Of a stretch of 64,000 bases of DNA, positions 54,285 through 62,852 are shown in pieces. The translations under genes and the position numbers were made by a program. The notes under the pieces are model-generated. The model was not told the DNA's origin. It worked only from the letters and a program-made list of their open reading frames with translations, and ran no database searches. The stretch is from NCBI GenBank assembly GCA_022842065.1, contig JALHQH010000014.1:98377-162376 (forward strand), written 5' to 3'. Origin of the DNA: Caldilineaceae bacterium. GTDB taxonomy: Bacteria; Chloroflexota; Anaerolineae; Caldilineales; Caldilineaceae. Numbering within the stretch: the stretch's first letter is position 1; each line of letters begins with the position of its first letter.

Positions 54285-56969
54285 ATGACCAGCCCACTGT
54301 TACAGACAAAGCTCTACCGGCCGGTTGTCCGGCCAACCTGGGTCCCGCGACCGCACCTCTTTACCAAGTTGCAGGCGGGGCTGACCGGTAAATTGACACT
54401 GGTTGCCGCGCCGGCCGGCTTTGGTAAGACGACCCTGATTTGTGCGTGGTTGCACCAAGTTGCGCGACCAGCCGTCTGGCTCGCATTGGATGGGGGTGAC
54501 AACGATCTTCAACGCTTTTTGCGCTATCTCATCGCCGCCTTGCAACTGGGCGAACCGACCGTGGGCCAAGGGGCGCTTGTCCTTTTGCAGAGTCCCCAGC
54601 CGGCGCCGGCGCAGGAAGTGCTGATTGCCCTGCTTAACGATCTGGCTACAGCGCCCCGCCCCTTGATCCTGGTCTTGGATGATTACCATGTCATTGAGAC
54701 GCCGGCCATCCACCAGGCGCTCACCTTCCTCCTCGAACAGCTGCCGCCCCAACTTCATCTGGTGATGACGAGCCGCGCCAACCCACCCCTGCCCTTGGCA
54801 CGCATGCGCGCCCGCGGTCTCTTGAACGAACTACGGGCCACGGATCTACGCTTTACCATCGAAGAGAGCCGCACGCTTTTTCAGAACTTTGCCCACCTGG
54901 CCTTAACGCAGTCTGACCTGGCGCGCTTAAACGAACGCACCGAAGGCTGGGTGGTCGGTCTGCAACTGGCCGCGCTGAGCCTTGACCAGCGGGTCGATGG
55001 CGCGAACTTTGTCCAAAACTTTTCCGGCAGCAATCGGTTTATTCTCGACTATCTCATCGAAGAGGTGCTGGCGCAGCGCTCGCCCGCAGTCCAAACCTTT
55101 TTGCGCGACACGGCCATCCTAGAGCGGATGTGTGGCCCCTTGTGCGATGCACTGGTCGGCGACCTGCTGGGTAGCCCCGCACGTGCGCTTTTGCAAGAGC
55201 TGGAAGAGGCCAACTTATTTATCATCCCGCTTGATGATGAGCGCTACTGGTATCGCTATCATCACCTCTTTGCCGAAATGCTGCGCCAACAACTACGCCA
55301 GCATGCGCCTGACCAAATTGCAGAACTCCATCAGCGGGCGAGCCGCTGGTTTGAAGCGCAAGGGCTGCTGGATGAAGCCGTTGAACATGCCCGCCAAGCC
55401 GGGGATCTGGGCCGCGTCACCCAGTTGGTGGAGCAGGAGATCCGCGCCCTGATTGGACGGGGCTTCTTTGATACGGCCATTCGCTGGCTGGCGCACTTAC
55501 CGGCAGCGCTGATTCAGAGACGCCCACGGCTGGCGATTGCCCAAGGCTGGCTGCGCTTGCTCGAAATTCCGATTGGTAATGTGGAAGTAGCAGTACAGCA
55601 GGCTGAACGTGCCTTGGCCGAGAGCGCAGATGCACAGGCAGACGCAAACGCGACCCTGTTTGCGGAGATTGCCGCCCTGCGTGCCATTGAGGCGGGGGTC
55701 AGCGACAAACCCACCGCGCCTCGGCTGATGGAAGAGGCGTTACGCCTGGCCGGCCCCGACAACCTCTTTATCCAGAGCACAATCAGCTATGTCTTGGCTT
55801 CTTTTAGTGGAGCTGATGGCGACTGGGCGACGGTGCAGCGGACTTTTCAACGCGCCATCGCCGCCGCTGAGGCCAGCGACAATGTCGTCATTGCATCAGG
55901 GGCGCGCTATAATTTTGCCATGCTGCAGGTGGAACAGGGCGATCTGGCCGGTGCGGCGACGCTGTTGGCCCAGGCGGAAAGTTTTGCACAAAGCCGGCCC
56001 AACCGCTGGCCCTGGCCGATTGTCGATTCGGCGCGGGTGGGCATGGGCCGTTTGTGCTATGAACGCAATGAACTGGAGCAGGCGCAACGCTTGCTCCAGG
56101 ATGGGCTTGACCTGGCGCAGCGTCAGCGCAATTTATATGTGCTGATCGATGGGTACCTCGCCCTGGCTTGGGTGCAGCAAGCGCAGGGTGACAGTACAGC
56201 GGCGCAAGCGGCCTTTGACCAGGCCGTCGCCCTGGCGCCCAAATCAACCCGCGCCGATACGCAGCCCCGGCTCGCCGCCAACCAAGCCCGGCTGTGGTTG
56301 TTGCAAGGGGAAGGGCAACGGGCTTGGGCCTGGGTGCTGGCGCAAACCATCCCACCCCCGTCCGCGCCACTCGACGGCTACCCCTTTCATTATCTAACGC
56401 TGGCCCAACTCTATCTGGCACAAGGCCCAACCTATGCCCAAACGGTGTTGACATTGCTTGACCGGCTGGCAACGACTGCGCAGGAATGGGCCGGTCGCCG
56501 GCTCCAGATCGAGGCATTGCGTGCGTTGGCGCTCAACCAGCTGGCGCGACCGGATGATGCGCGCCAGGCGCTGCAGCAGGCGATCGCGATTGGTGCCGCC
56601 GCAGGCTATGTACGGCGATTGGCGGATCAAGGGCCAGCCCTTGTCCCCCTACTGGTCCAACTCCCACCCACCCCCTATCGCGACCAAGTGCTGGCGGCCT
56701 TGGGAGACACAGTGCCATCAACCGCTGCCCACCACGCACCGCCTAATCACAGTGCAGCCAACCAAGCCCTGGTCGAGCCGCTGAGTGAGCGCGAGATGGA
56801 GGTCTTGCGCCTGGTCGTCGCCGGTGCCAGCAACCAGGCTATCGCCGATCAACTTGTCATTACGGTCGGCACCGTGAAAAATCATATGTCTAACATCCTG
56901 GGCAAGCTGGGCGTGCGCAATCGCTGGGAAGCGATCCGCCGGACAGTGGAATTAGGCTTCTTCACGTAG
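54285..56969 (+). CDS. MalT-like LuxR-family transcriptional regulator (STAND ATPase)
   Basis: An 894-aa protein. The P-loop is APAGFGKTT (42-50) and Walker B is LILVLDDYH. An NB-ARC-like region (RYWYRYHHLFAEMLRQQL marks its end) is followed by TPR-like helices (about 380-760) and a C-terminal LuxR HTH (LSEREMEVLRLVVAGASNQA...VGTVKNHMSNILGKLGVRNR). Ligand binding probably triggers multimerisation and activation. The regulated genes are unknown; the DUF4386 gene downstream is one candidate. It directly follows a TetR remnant, so it may once have been part of a larger regulatory locus. Confidence 0.87.
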   Translation: MTSPLLQTKLYRPVVRPTWVPRPHLFTKLQAGLTGKLTLVAAPAGFGKTTLICAWLHQVARPAVWLALDGGDNDLQRFLRYLIAALQLGEPTVGQGALVLLQSPQPAPAQEVLIALLNDLATAPRPLILVLDDYHVIETPAIHQALTFLLEQLPPQLHLVMTSRANPPLPLARMRARGLLNELRATDLRFTIEESRTLFQNFAHLALTQSDLARLNERTEGWVVGLQLAALSLDQRVDGANFVQNFSGSNRFILDYLIEEVLAQRSPAVQTFLRDTAILERMCGPLCDALVGDLLGSPARALLQELEEANLFIIPLDDERYWYRYHHLFAEMLRQQLRQHAPDQIAELHQRASRWFEAQGLLDEAVEHARQAGDLGRVTQLVEQEIRALIGRGFFDTAIRWLAHLPAALIQRRPRLAIAQGWLRLLEIPIGNVEVAVQQAERALAESADAQADANATLFAEIAALRAIEAGVSDKPTAPRLMEEALRLAGPDNLFIQSTISYVLASFSGADGDWATVQRTFQRAIAAAEASDNVVIASGARYNFAMLQVEQGDLAGAATLLAQAESFAQSRPNRWPWPIVDSARVGMGRLCYERNELEQAQRLLQDGLDLAQRQRNLYVLIDGYLALAWVQQAQGDSTAAQAAFDQAVALAPKSTRADTQPRLAANQARLWLLQGEGQRAWAWVLAQTIPPPSAPLDGYPFHYLTLAQLYLAQGPTYAQTVLTLLDRLATTAQEWAGRRLQIEALRALALNQLARPDDARQALQQAIAIGAAAGYVRRLADQGPALVPLLVQLPPTPYRDQVLAALGDTVPSTAAHHAPPNHSAANQALVEPLSEREMEVLRLVVAGASNQAIADQLVITVGTVKNHMSNILGKLGVRNRWEAIRRTVELGFFT

Positions 56970-57007
56970 GGGCATTGGCTTGCCGTCACCCCGACACAAA
57001 CACAAAG

Positions 57008-57102
57008 TAGCCGTTCAGACCCCTCCCTAACCCTCCCCTGGTAAGGGAGGGAACGGTTCCTCCCCCAGACTGGGGGAGGTTAGGAGGGGGTGAACGATTA
57101 CA
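57008..57102. mobile_element. Palindromic C/G-rich element, copy C, with 14-bp flanking direct repeats
   Basis: CCCCTCCCTAACCCTCCCC pairs with the GGGGGAGGTTAGGAGGGGG half. The ends read GTAGCCGTTCA / TGAACGATTAC. It is flanked by ACACAAACACAAAG (56994-57007) and ACACAAACAAAAAG (57103-57116), 13 of 14 identical. Confidence 0.7.
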
Positions 57103-57110
57103 ACACAAAC

Positions 57111-57150
57111 AAAAAGGTCATATCACCGATGGCGGTGGTATGACCTTTTT
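57111..57150. terminator. Rho-independent terminator
   Basis: AAAAAGGTCATA (57111-57122) / TATGACCTTTTT (57139-57150) with an inner CACC/GGTG pair, followed by more T. It ends the MalT-like gene transcript. Confidence 0.8.
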
Positions 57151-57300
57151 TTGTTCACAATGCCCCTTATGCTATGACCTCCACTATGACCTCATGATAT
57201 GCCCCAAGTCACATCACTTTTAGGCTACCACAGGCTATCCTTGTCCCAAACAACGCTGTCTAAACCAATTCATCATCCACATTCGACAGGAAGCTATCAC

Positions 57301-58005
57301 ATGAACAACACACGGTTTTACAAACTCACGGGCGTGCTCTTTCTCGTTGCCACGCTTGGCTTTAACGGTTTCTTCACCTTGCTGTCAATCAACTATGAAT
57401 ATCCCGATATTCTGCGTATGCCGACCGGTTATGTGTTAACGCAGTATCAGGCCGGCGGGAGTAGCCTGACCTTGCAGTGGTATGGCATGGTCTTTGTCTC
57501 GATGCTGCTCATCCCTTGTGTCATCTTTTTGCACACGCTGCTCAAGGACCGCGAAGGGCCACTGCTGAATCTAGCCACCGTCTTTGGCGTGCTGGCCGGG
57601 GCGACGAACTTTCTCGGCTTTATCCGCTGGGTTTTCCTCGTGCCCCACCTGGCGACACGTTATGTGGACCCAGCCACCAGCCAGGCCAGCAAAGAGGCGA
57701 TTGAAATTGTCTTCGAGGCATTCCATCTCTATGCCGGCTTCTCGATTGGCGAACATCTTGGGTTTATCTTTACCGGTCTGTGGGCGCTGTTGGCGGGTAT
57801 CATCATGTTGCGCACCGCCCTCTTTCGCTCCTGGCTGGGCTGGATCGGCATCATCGGCGGCCCGCTGATCATCGTCGGTAGCCTGGAAGGGGCCGGGCTG
57901 ACGGCCGCCGCCGATATCAACGTGATCGGCTTTGCCGTCTGGTCACTTTGGTTGATTGCCACAGGCATTTCATTGCTCTTCACCAAAGCGGCCGCGCGTC
58001 AGTAA
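57301..58005 (+). CDS. DUF4386-family membrane protein
   Basis: About 234 aa from the ATG at 57301, with AGGAAG just before it; a longer frame from 57199 is not needed. Six hydrophobic segments. FNGFFTLLSINYEYPDILRMP and the late LFRSWLGWIGIIGGPLIIVGSLE fit DUF4386, an uncharacterised integral membrane family often found beside regulators. Start of a short plus-strand run with a 79-aa protein and a larger membrane protein. Confidence 0.75.
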   Translation: MNNTRFYKLTGVLFLVATLGFNGFFTLLSINYEYPDILRMPTGYVLTQYQAGGSSLTLQWYGMVFVSMLLIPCVIFLHTLLKDREGPLLNLATVFGVLAGATNFLGFIRWVFLVPHLATRYVDPATSQASKEAIEIVFEAFHLYAGFSIGEHLGFIFTGLWALLAGIIMLRTALFRSWLGWIGIIGGPLIIVGSLEGAGLTAAADINVIGFAVWSLWLIATGISLLFTKAAARQ

Positions 58006-58084
58006 CAGCAGCGCCCATCCCCTATAGCGCAACAGGTATTGATTATGTTGCGTCAGAGGCTGCGCAAAACAAGAGGAGTAGGAG

Positions 58085-58324
58085 ATGGACGAACAGCCAC
58101 GACAAGCGCCCGGTTGGATCTACCAGATCCAGGTCGAAGGTCATCTGAATCTAACCTGGTCAGCCTGGTTTGAGGAACTAACATTGACCCATGAAGCGGA
58201 TGGCAGCACCATCATCACTGGCAACATCGTGGATCAAGCCACACTGCATGGGGTGCTCAACAAAGTACGTGATTTGGGATTAACGCTAATTTCTGTGCAA
58301 CGGATTAAACTTACGACGGAATAG
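58085..58324 (+). CDS. Small conserved-looking cytoplasmic protein
   Basis: A 79-aa protein with AGGAG 4-8 nt before the ATG. GWIYQIQVEGHLNLTWSAWFEEL and ILTLISVQRIKL-like ends suggest a small alpha/beta fold resembling a component that measures or binds something, but I do not recognise a named family. It lies 7 nt before the following membrane protein gene, so it is co-transcribed with it. Confidence 0.65.
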   Translation: MDEQPRQAPGWIYQIQVEGHLNLTWSAWFEELTLTHEADGSTIITGNIVDQATLHGVLNKVRDLGLTLISVQRIKLTTE

Positions 58325-58330
58325 GAGAAA

Positions 58331-59353
58331 ATGATGATCAACCAATCAAGCCGGCCCAACGGGCTGGCAACGATCCTCGCGACGCGTACCGTCCAGCTTG
58401 TGATCGTGCTCTGGCTGCTGGCGACGGGTGTGGCCTACTGGTTTGGCCGCGATGGCCTGCCTTTTGACCGCCCAAGCTTTGCCGGCTTTCCCTTTTTTGC
58501 GCAACTCGGCGGCACCTTTGCGCTGGTGCTCATCTTACCGCTGATCCACATGGGGTTGACCTATCTGCTCACCCGCAACCGCCCCATCCCCGATCTGGGC
58601 GAACGGGTGGCCAGCATCGCAGTCGCCCGCCAGGAGACATTACTGCTCATCGGTTATGGACTTGTCATGTTTGTCATCGGTCAACTGCTAGGGCGGGCGA
58701 TCTGGGGCGCCGGCTTTGGCGGCCACATGCACGGTTCGCTCTTTGGGGCAACCCGTCATACGGAACCGCTGGAAGCAATTGTCTGGGCGATCTATAATTT
58801 CACGGCCTTTGCGCTGCTGCCATATCTCTACTTTCGGAACAAAGGTTACAGCGCGGCGGCATTGGGGTTGACCACGACCAACTGGCTAAACGACTTGATC
58901 ATTATTTTGGTGATCGGCAGCGTGGGCGTTGTCACCGACATGTTCATCAGCAACTTCTTGACCTTGAGTGGACGGCAACTGTTATTGGGCATTCCGCTGG
59001 CCTTTGCCCTCCAGATGTTTGGCACCGCGCTGCCGATCATGATCTTTATCTACAGCATTCTGTTGCCCCGCTATGTGCGCTTGACCGGCTCCACGGTGAC
59101 GACCGTCTTGCTGGGTGGCCTTACCTATGCGTCCTTTCATCTCTTTGATTCATGGACGGCTTATACCAGTGGGCCCAATGTCCTGCTCTCGGTCATCTTT
59201 GTCTTCTTCCAATTCTTTGGGCCGGGGATGCTCAAAGCCTATCTCACCTTGCGCACGGGTAATGCTTGGGTGCATCTCTGGGGCTATCACATTATCTCGC
59301 CGCATGTGACGGTCGACACACCAATCATTGTCGATGCCTTCAATATTCGGTAG
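58331..59353 (+). CDS. Polytopic membrane protein, possible divergent CPBP-like
   Basis: A 340-aa protein with about eight hydrophobic segments. LGGLTYASFHLFDSW and AWVHLWGYHIISPH in the last third carry His residues at positions resembling CPBP intramembrane proteases, but the EExxxR motif is not obvious, so the assignment is weak. It is coupled to the 79-aa gene upstream. A hairpin follows its stop. Confidence 0.6.
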   Translation: MMINQSSRPNGLATILATRTVQLVIVLWLLATGVAYWFGRDGLPFDRPSFAGFPFFAQLGGTFALVLILPLIHMGLTYLLTRNRPIPDLGERVASIAVARQETLLLIGYGLVMFVIGQLLGRAIWGAGFGGHMHGSLFGATRHTEPLEAIVWAIYNFTAFALLPYLYFRNKGYSAAALGLTTTNWLNDLIIILVIGSVGVVTDMFISNFLTLSGRQLLLGIPLAFALQMFGTALPIMIFIYSILLPRYVRLTGSTVTTVLLGGLTYASFHLFDSWTAYTSGPNVLLSVIFVFFQFFGPGMLKAYLTLRTGNAWVHLWGYHIISPHVTVDTPIIVDAFNIR

Positions 59354-59362
59354 GTAAATCAG

Positions 59363-59414
59363 AGTAACAATAATGGAAAACAAGTAATCGTCGCTTTTTT
59401 CCATTATTGTTACT
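59363..59414. terminator. 18-bp hairpin between two membrane-protein genes
   Basis: AGTAACAATAATGGAAAA (59363-59380) and its complement (59397-59414). It sits 22 nt before the next ATG, so it ends one transcript and may limit read-through. Confidence 0.65.
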
Positions 59415-59436
59415 GCGTTCTCGATAAGGAGCACCT

Positions 59437-59835
59437 ATGTCGCGCCAATACCCAACCATTCCGCTGTGGATCAAAATCATTGCTTGGCTTTTCGTGCCGG
59501 TTGGCATTTTTTTTACCTACGCCTACTACACCAATCCGATGTTGATTTTCCCCAGCGCAACATTGGATACTCCAGCGTTGCAATTTAGTTTTTACAGCAC
59601 AGGCGCGCGGGCGCTAGCTATGCTGGTGGTGCTCGTGTTGGCACTCTTGTGGAATCGCCCGGAGCCTTTGGCACTCGTCTTTACCATGCGCGTGCTCACC
59701 GAGTTACAAGATCTCTTCATCAGCCTGCACACTAAGAGCAATCATACCGGCGAAGCGATTTTTATCGGGGTTGTCGTGGCAATCCAAGTGATTTGCCTCG
59801 TCACCTTGCTGCGGCTCGTGATGGCAAAAAGTTAG
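59437..59835 (+). CDS. Small four-helix membrane protein
   Basis: A 132-aa protein with four hydrophobic segments (about 11-30, 55-70, 73-88, 107-128). AAGGAG lies 7 nt before the ATG. No family recognised; it resembles other short integral membrane proteins of unknown role. Its end overlaps by 4 nt the end of the convergent CHRD gene. Confidence 0.65.
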   Translation: MSRQYPTIPLWIKIIAWLFVPVGIFFTYAYYTNPMLIFPSATLDTPALQFSFYSTGARALAMLVVLVLALLWNRPEPLALVFTMRVLTELQDLFISLHTKSNHTGEAIFIGVVVAIQVICLVTLLRLVMAKS

Positions 59836-60644
59836 CGCGTCACCGGTTGTAATTGACCGCGGATATCGCCGAAAAAGGTCTGGCCTTTGGTATGCAGGTT
59901 GAAGTAAAGCTCGCCCTCTTGCGCGATCAGTGCCATCCCGGCGATGGTCTTTACCTTATCCAATGGCAGCGATTGGACAATGGGACAGCCGGCAGTAAAG
60001 GCCCCCACTAAGCCCTCGCTGTGGTCGGTAACGGCGACAATATCCGCATTCGTGATCTCCAGTGTCAACAATCCATCGGCCAGATACTCCTGTAAATCCC
60101 CGGCCAAGGCGAAATCAATGATAATCGGCCCCAGTTGCCCAGGCCGGCCACAGTGAATATGAAACATCACCACATCTTCGATCTTCACCCCTTCAACCTG
60201 CACATGGACAAAGGCTTTACTCAGATCTTTGGTAAAGGACAAAAGACCATGCCCACGGGAAGTTCGTTCGTTTCTGGGCACGGAAGGGGCGGTGGATAAA
60301 AACTGTTGTGGGGTTAAGCTGGGCGTATCCTCCTCTTCGCCGCCCTCTTGGTGCGGGCTCAGAAATGCTTCGTAGATCGCGCCGATGGCCTGGCCCTGGC
60401 TGGGATCAAGTGCGACTGGGCTGGGCAGATCGGCTTCCGCGCGCGGCGCAGTCGCCGCAGTATGGTTTTCGTGCCCAGTCGTGTTTGCGGTTTCGGCTTG
60501 CGTTTGAGCCAATGCCACCGCCGGCACCGCCTGGCTGCCAGGCAAGTTAACCGCTTGACAACTGCTCAATCCCAGCAGGACCGCGCAAAGACTAATGTAG
60601 ACACCCCAGGGTTGCATCCACTTTTTTAAGCTGCTCATCATCAT
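59832..60644 (-). CDS. CHRD-domain lipoprotein
   Basis: About 270 aa from the ATG at 60644 (GAAGGG upstream; several adjacent ATGs). The lipobox LSSC gives acylated Cys29. An Ala/Thr/Glu-rich linker precedes a CHRD domain (SKAFVHVQVEGVKIEDVVMFHIHCGRP and YFNLHTKGQTFFGDIRGQL). CHRD domains are Ig-like and secreted, named from chordin; the bacterial role is unknown, possibly in surface adhesion or matrix. It is divergent from a TetR gene that probably regulates it. Confidence 0.82.
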   Translation of the reverse strand: MMMSSLKKWMQPWGVYISLCAVLLGLSSCQAVNLPGSQAVPAVALAQTQAETANTTGHENHTAATAPRAEADLPSPVALDPSQGQAIGAIYEAFLSPHQEGGEEEDTPSLTPQQFLSTAPSVPRNERTSRGHGLLSFTKDLSKAFVHVQVEGVKIEDVVMFHIHCGRPGQLGPIIIDFALAGDLQEYLADGLLTLEITNADIVAVTDHSEGLVGAFTAGCPIVQSLPLDKVKTIAGMALIAQEGELYFNLHTKGQTFFGDIRGQLQPVTR

Positions 60645-60683
60645 TCCCTTCTGCTGCAAACCTCGCAAGAATAACTTCAACAA

Positions 60684-60729
60684 AATTATGACACACTATA
60701 CACTTTATAACCCACAGTATGTCATAATT
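60684..60729. promoter_or_regulatory. Operator-like inverted repeat in the CHRD/TetR divergent region
   Basis: AATTATGACA (60684-60693) and TGTCATAATT (60720-60729) are exact complements 26 nt apart, between the start of the CHRD gene and the TetR -10 box. A plausible binding site for the adjacent TetR protein. Confidence 0.55.
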
Positions 60730-60774
60730 ACGGCCCACACTATAACAAAACTACCCTTTTGTGTCAATCGGGCA

Positions 60775-60787
60775 TATAATCTGCGGT
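60775..60787 (+). promoter_or_regulatory. -10 box giving a probably leaderless tetR transcript
   Basis: TATAAT at 60775-60780 lies 7 nt before the ATG at 60788, so transcription should start at or next to the start codon. No Shine-Dalgarno is visible. The -35 region (TTTTGT, about 60757-60762) is weak. Confidence 0.6.
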
Positions 60788-61342
60788 ATGAACACAGCTG
60801 ATTTACGCGTGCAACGTACCCGGCGCCTTTTGCGCGAGGCCTTAATTGAATTGGTAAGCAGCCAGGGGTATGAATCGATCACGATTCGGGATATTACCCA
60901 GCGGGCGCAGGTTGGGTACAAGACCTTCTTTCGCCACTACACCAGCAAAGAGGCGCTACTGCAGACGATCCTGGATGAGATCGTCGCGGATTTTCAAAAA
61001 GCGCTGCTCTCCCCCGCGGTCCCCAATGCCCCCGATACCAACACCCTGGTCGCGGTGCAGTTTGCCAAGGATTATGCCAAACTGTTGCTGATGATCATGC
61101 ACAGCGCAAAGGCCGCCCAACTCTTGGCCCCCTTAACCGCGTTGGGGCTCGCCGAAAGCAAGCGCTTTTTCAGCGGCTCTGATCTGCCGGACGAGCTCGT
61201 CGCCCACCACTTTACTGCCGGCATGTTGAGCTTACTCCAGTGGTGGTTGGAACACGACATGCCCTATTCGGTTGAGGAGATGGCGGGCTATCTGAATCAG
61301 CTCCTGATTCAGCCGATCAAGACGCTAACCGCAGCGGAGTGA
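60788..61342 (+). CDS. TetR/AcrR-family regulator
   Basis: About 184 aa from the ATG at 60788. The N-terminal HTH is RTRRLLREALIELV, ITIRDITQRAQVGYKTFFRHYTSKEALL; the C-terminal ligand domain is helical and matches the TetR_C family with the FAKDYAKLLLMIMHS region. It is probably translated from a leaderless mRNA. It is divergent from the CHRD gene and precedes an 86-aa gene. A truncated relative lies at 54133-54249. Confidence 0.87.
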   Translation: MNTADLRVQRTRRLLREALIELVSSQGYESITIRDITQRAQVGYKTFFRHYTSKEALLQTILDEIVADFQKALLSPAVPNAPDTNTLVAVQFAKDYAKLLLMIMHSAKAAQLLAPLTALGLAESKRFFSGSDLPDELVAHHFTAGMLSLLQWWLEHDMPYSVEEMAGYLNQLLIQPIKTLTAAE

Positions 61343-61352
61343 GGCAAGGTTG

Positions 61353-61613
61353 ATGATGAACCAATCCGCAGCGCTAGCGCGTGAGGAAGCGACCTATGTC
61401 AGGTTGCACCCCCAACTACAACTGACCCACTTGGGACGTTATGTCGCGATCTACCAAGGCAAGTTGATCGATGAGGACGATACGCTAGGCCCAATGGTCG
61501 AGCGAGTGCGGAGTAAGCTACCAAATCAAGTGGTATGGATGACACAAGTCAAAGCAGAACCAATTCAAACACTCATCAAACGGGGCAACCGCTTGTTACG
61601 CAATGGGGAGTAG
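61353..61613 (+). CDS. Small DUF5678-like protein
   Basis: About 86 aa; the start is the ATG at 61353 (a TTG at 61350 is also in frame). LGRYVAIYQGKLIDEDDTLG followed by MVERVRSKLPNQVVWM is close to the DUF5678 pattern G-x-Y-V-A-I-x-x-G-x-x-I/V-D. Role unknown. It sits 10 nt after the TetR gene, so it is likely co-transcribed with it. Confidence 0.6.
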   Translation: MMNQSAALAREEATYVRLHPQLQLTHLGRYVAIYQGKLIDEDDTLGPMVERVRSKLPNQVVWMTQVKAEPIQTLIKRGNRLLRNGE

Positions 61614-61663
61614 AACGTAATTACCCCATAATTCATATTCATGCGATGAGAACTGCTCCCACA

Positions 61664-61717
61664 AATAGAACGAACACAAGCCGCATTGTTGACAATGCGG
61701 CTTGTGTTCGTTCTATT
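61664..61717. terminator. 26-bp perfect hairpin with 2-nt loop
   Basis: Arms 61664-61689 and 61692-61717. It lies between the convergent DUF5678-like gene and the dehydrogenase remnant. Confidence 0.7.
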
Positions 61718-61950
61718 CACATGCCCCGCCAATCAAACATCGGCGCTAAGCTGGTCAGGCGGCGATGGAGGATATCCTGGTAGGCCTGTTGCGCCTGCCG
61801 CGGATTCATCAGCTCGTAGACGCCATCGACCTTCACCCGCTCGTCGTGCAGCCACTGGAGACCGGCCGCGTAGTTGGCGAAGATGCTGCCGCGGCGGAAG
61901 TTGGTGGGGTGATTGGGCAGTTGCCACGCCCAGCCGCTGCCACGCGCCAA
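61718..61950 (-). pseudogene. C-terminal remnant of a zinc-dependent alcohol dehydrogenase-like gene
   Basis: About 75 codons reading WQLPNHPTNFRRGSIFANYA, LQWLHDERVKVDGVYELM and QAYQDILHRR, the C-terminal part of zinc-binding MDR dehydrogenases. The cofactor and active-site domains are missing. The open frame continues upstream only into the dioxygenase gene end. It directly follows that gene, a pairing seen in intact form elsewhere from family knowledge. Confidence 0.6.
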
Positions 61951-61975
61951 AGGTTCCTGTTTCCGGCGTGATAGA

Positions 61976-62725
61976 TTAGGCGCTAATACTATCCGGTCGA
62001 CTGCCAACCGAAGGGGAGGCCATAATGCGGATCTGTTGTGCAGTGGCGGTGGGATAATCGGCTGGGTTGTAGTAACTCTGCGCCCAAGAGGAATGACCAG
62101 GGCTGAATTTGTAGAGCAAGGCGCGGCGTTCGTGGTCCGCGGTCCACGGCATGGTGCCGTGGATCAGCGCCTCGGTAAAGATTAGGGCATCACCTGGTTC
62201 GACCGCCGGCTGAGTGACATAGTGAGGCACCCGCTCAAAGCGGCGCACATCGTCCGGGACATTGTCGGTAAAATTGCTCTTGTGGCTACCCGGCACACAG
62301 GCAAAGCCGCCATCACCCTGGTTGGCATGGGTGAGAAAGAAAGTCACCACGGTGAGGCCATTGCGCATGACCCCATCGCGATAGCGATACCAGTGGTCAG
62401 CTTCCCCACCGCTGTGCCCTTCCCCGCCATGTAAGCCGCCGGCGCGTCCGCCTTTGGTCATAAAGATGCAGTAATCGTGGTCAATGCGAAACTTTGGTCC
62501 CAACAGCTCCAGCAGATAGGGCACAATGTTGGGGTGGTCGATCAAAGCTTGCGTTTCCGCCCCCCACCGGGACACGGCCCCAGCGCGGCGGTCGGCCAAT
62601 TCTTTCTTTTCTGTAAAGCGCTGGTCGGCCAGCGTATTGAGCGCGGCCACCTCGGCCGGCGTTAAGACATTTTTGATCAACAGATAGCCTTCTAGATCAA
62701 AGATAAATTTTTCTTCAGGTGTCAC
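61976..62725 (-). CDS. Phytanoyl-CoA dioxygenase-family protein
   Basis: A 249-aa protein. EKFIFDLEGYLLIKNVLTPAEV at the N-terminus, GLHGGEGHSGGEADHWY (possible metal His), FFLTHANQGDGGFACVPGSH and ALIHGTMPW (distal His) fit the Fe(II)/2-oxoglutarate double-stranded beta-helix of the PhyH family. It hydroxylates an unknown small molecule. The dehydrogenase remnant downstream suggests a lost pathway partner. No strong ribosome site. Confidence 0.85.
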   Translation of the reverse strand: MTPEEKFIFDLEGYLLIKNVLTPAEVAALNTLADQRFTEKKELADRRAGAVSRWGAETQALIDHPNIVPYLLELLGPKFRIDHDYCIFMTKGGRAGGLHGGEGHSGGEADHWYRYRDGVMRNGLTVVTFFLTHANQGDGGFACVPGSHKSNFTDNVPDDVRRFERVPHYVTQPAVEPGDALIFTEALIHGTMPWTADHERRALLYKFSPGHSSWAQSYYNPADYPTATAQQIRIMASPSVGSRPDSISA

Positions 62726-62852
62726 GGTCGCCGTTCCTCTGGATGAATTTTAAGTTGATAAATGTTATGATATCAGCACGGTCTTGATCTTATCATGCTG
62801 CCCGGATGCGCTGTCAAACCGCGAAAAAATGCCGGTGCTTGGGTGAGCGCGA

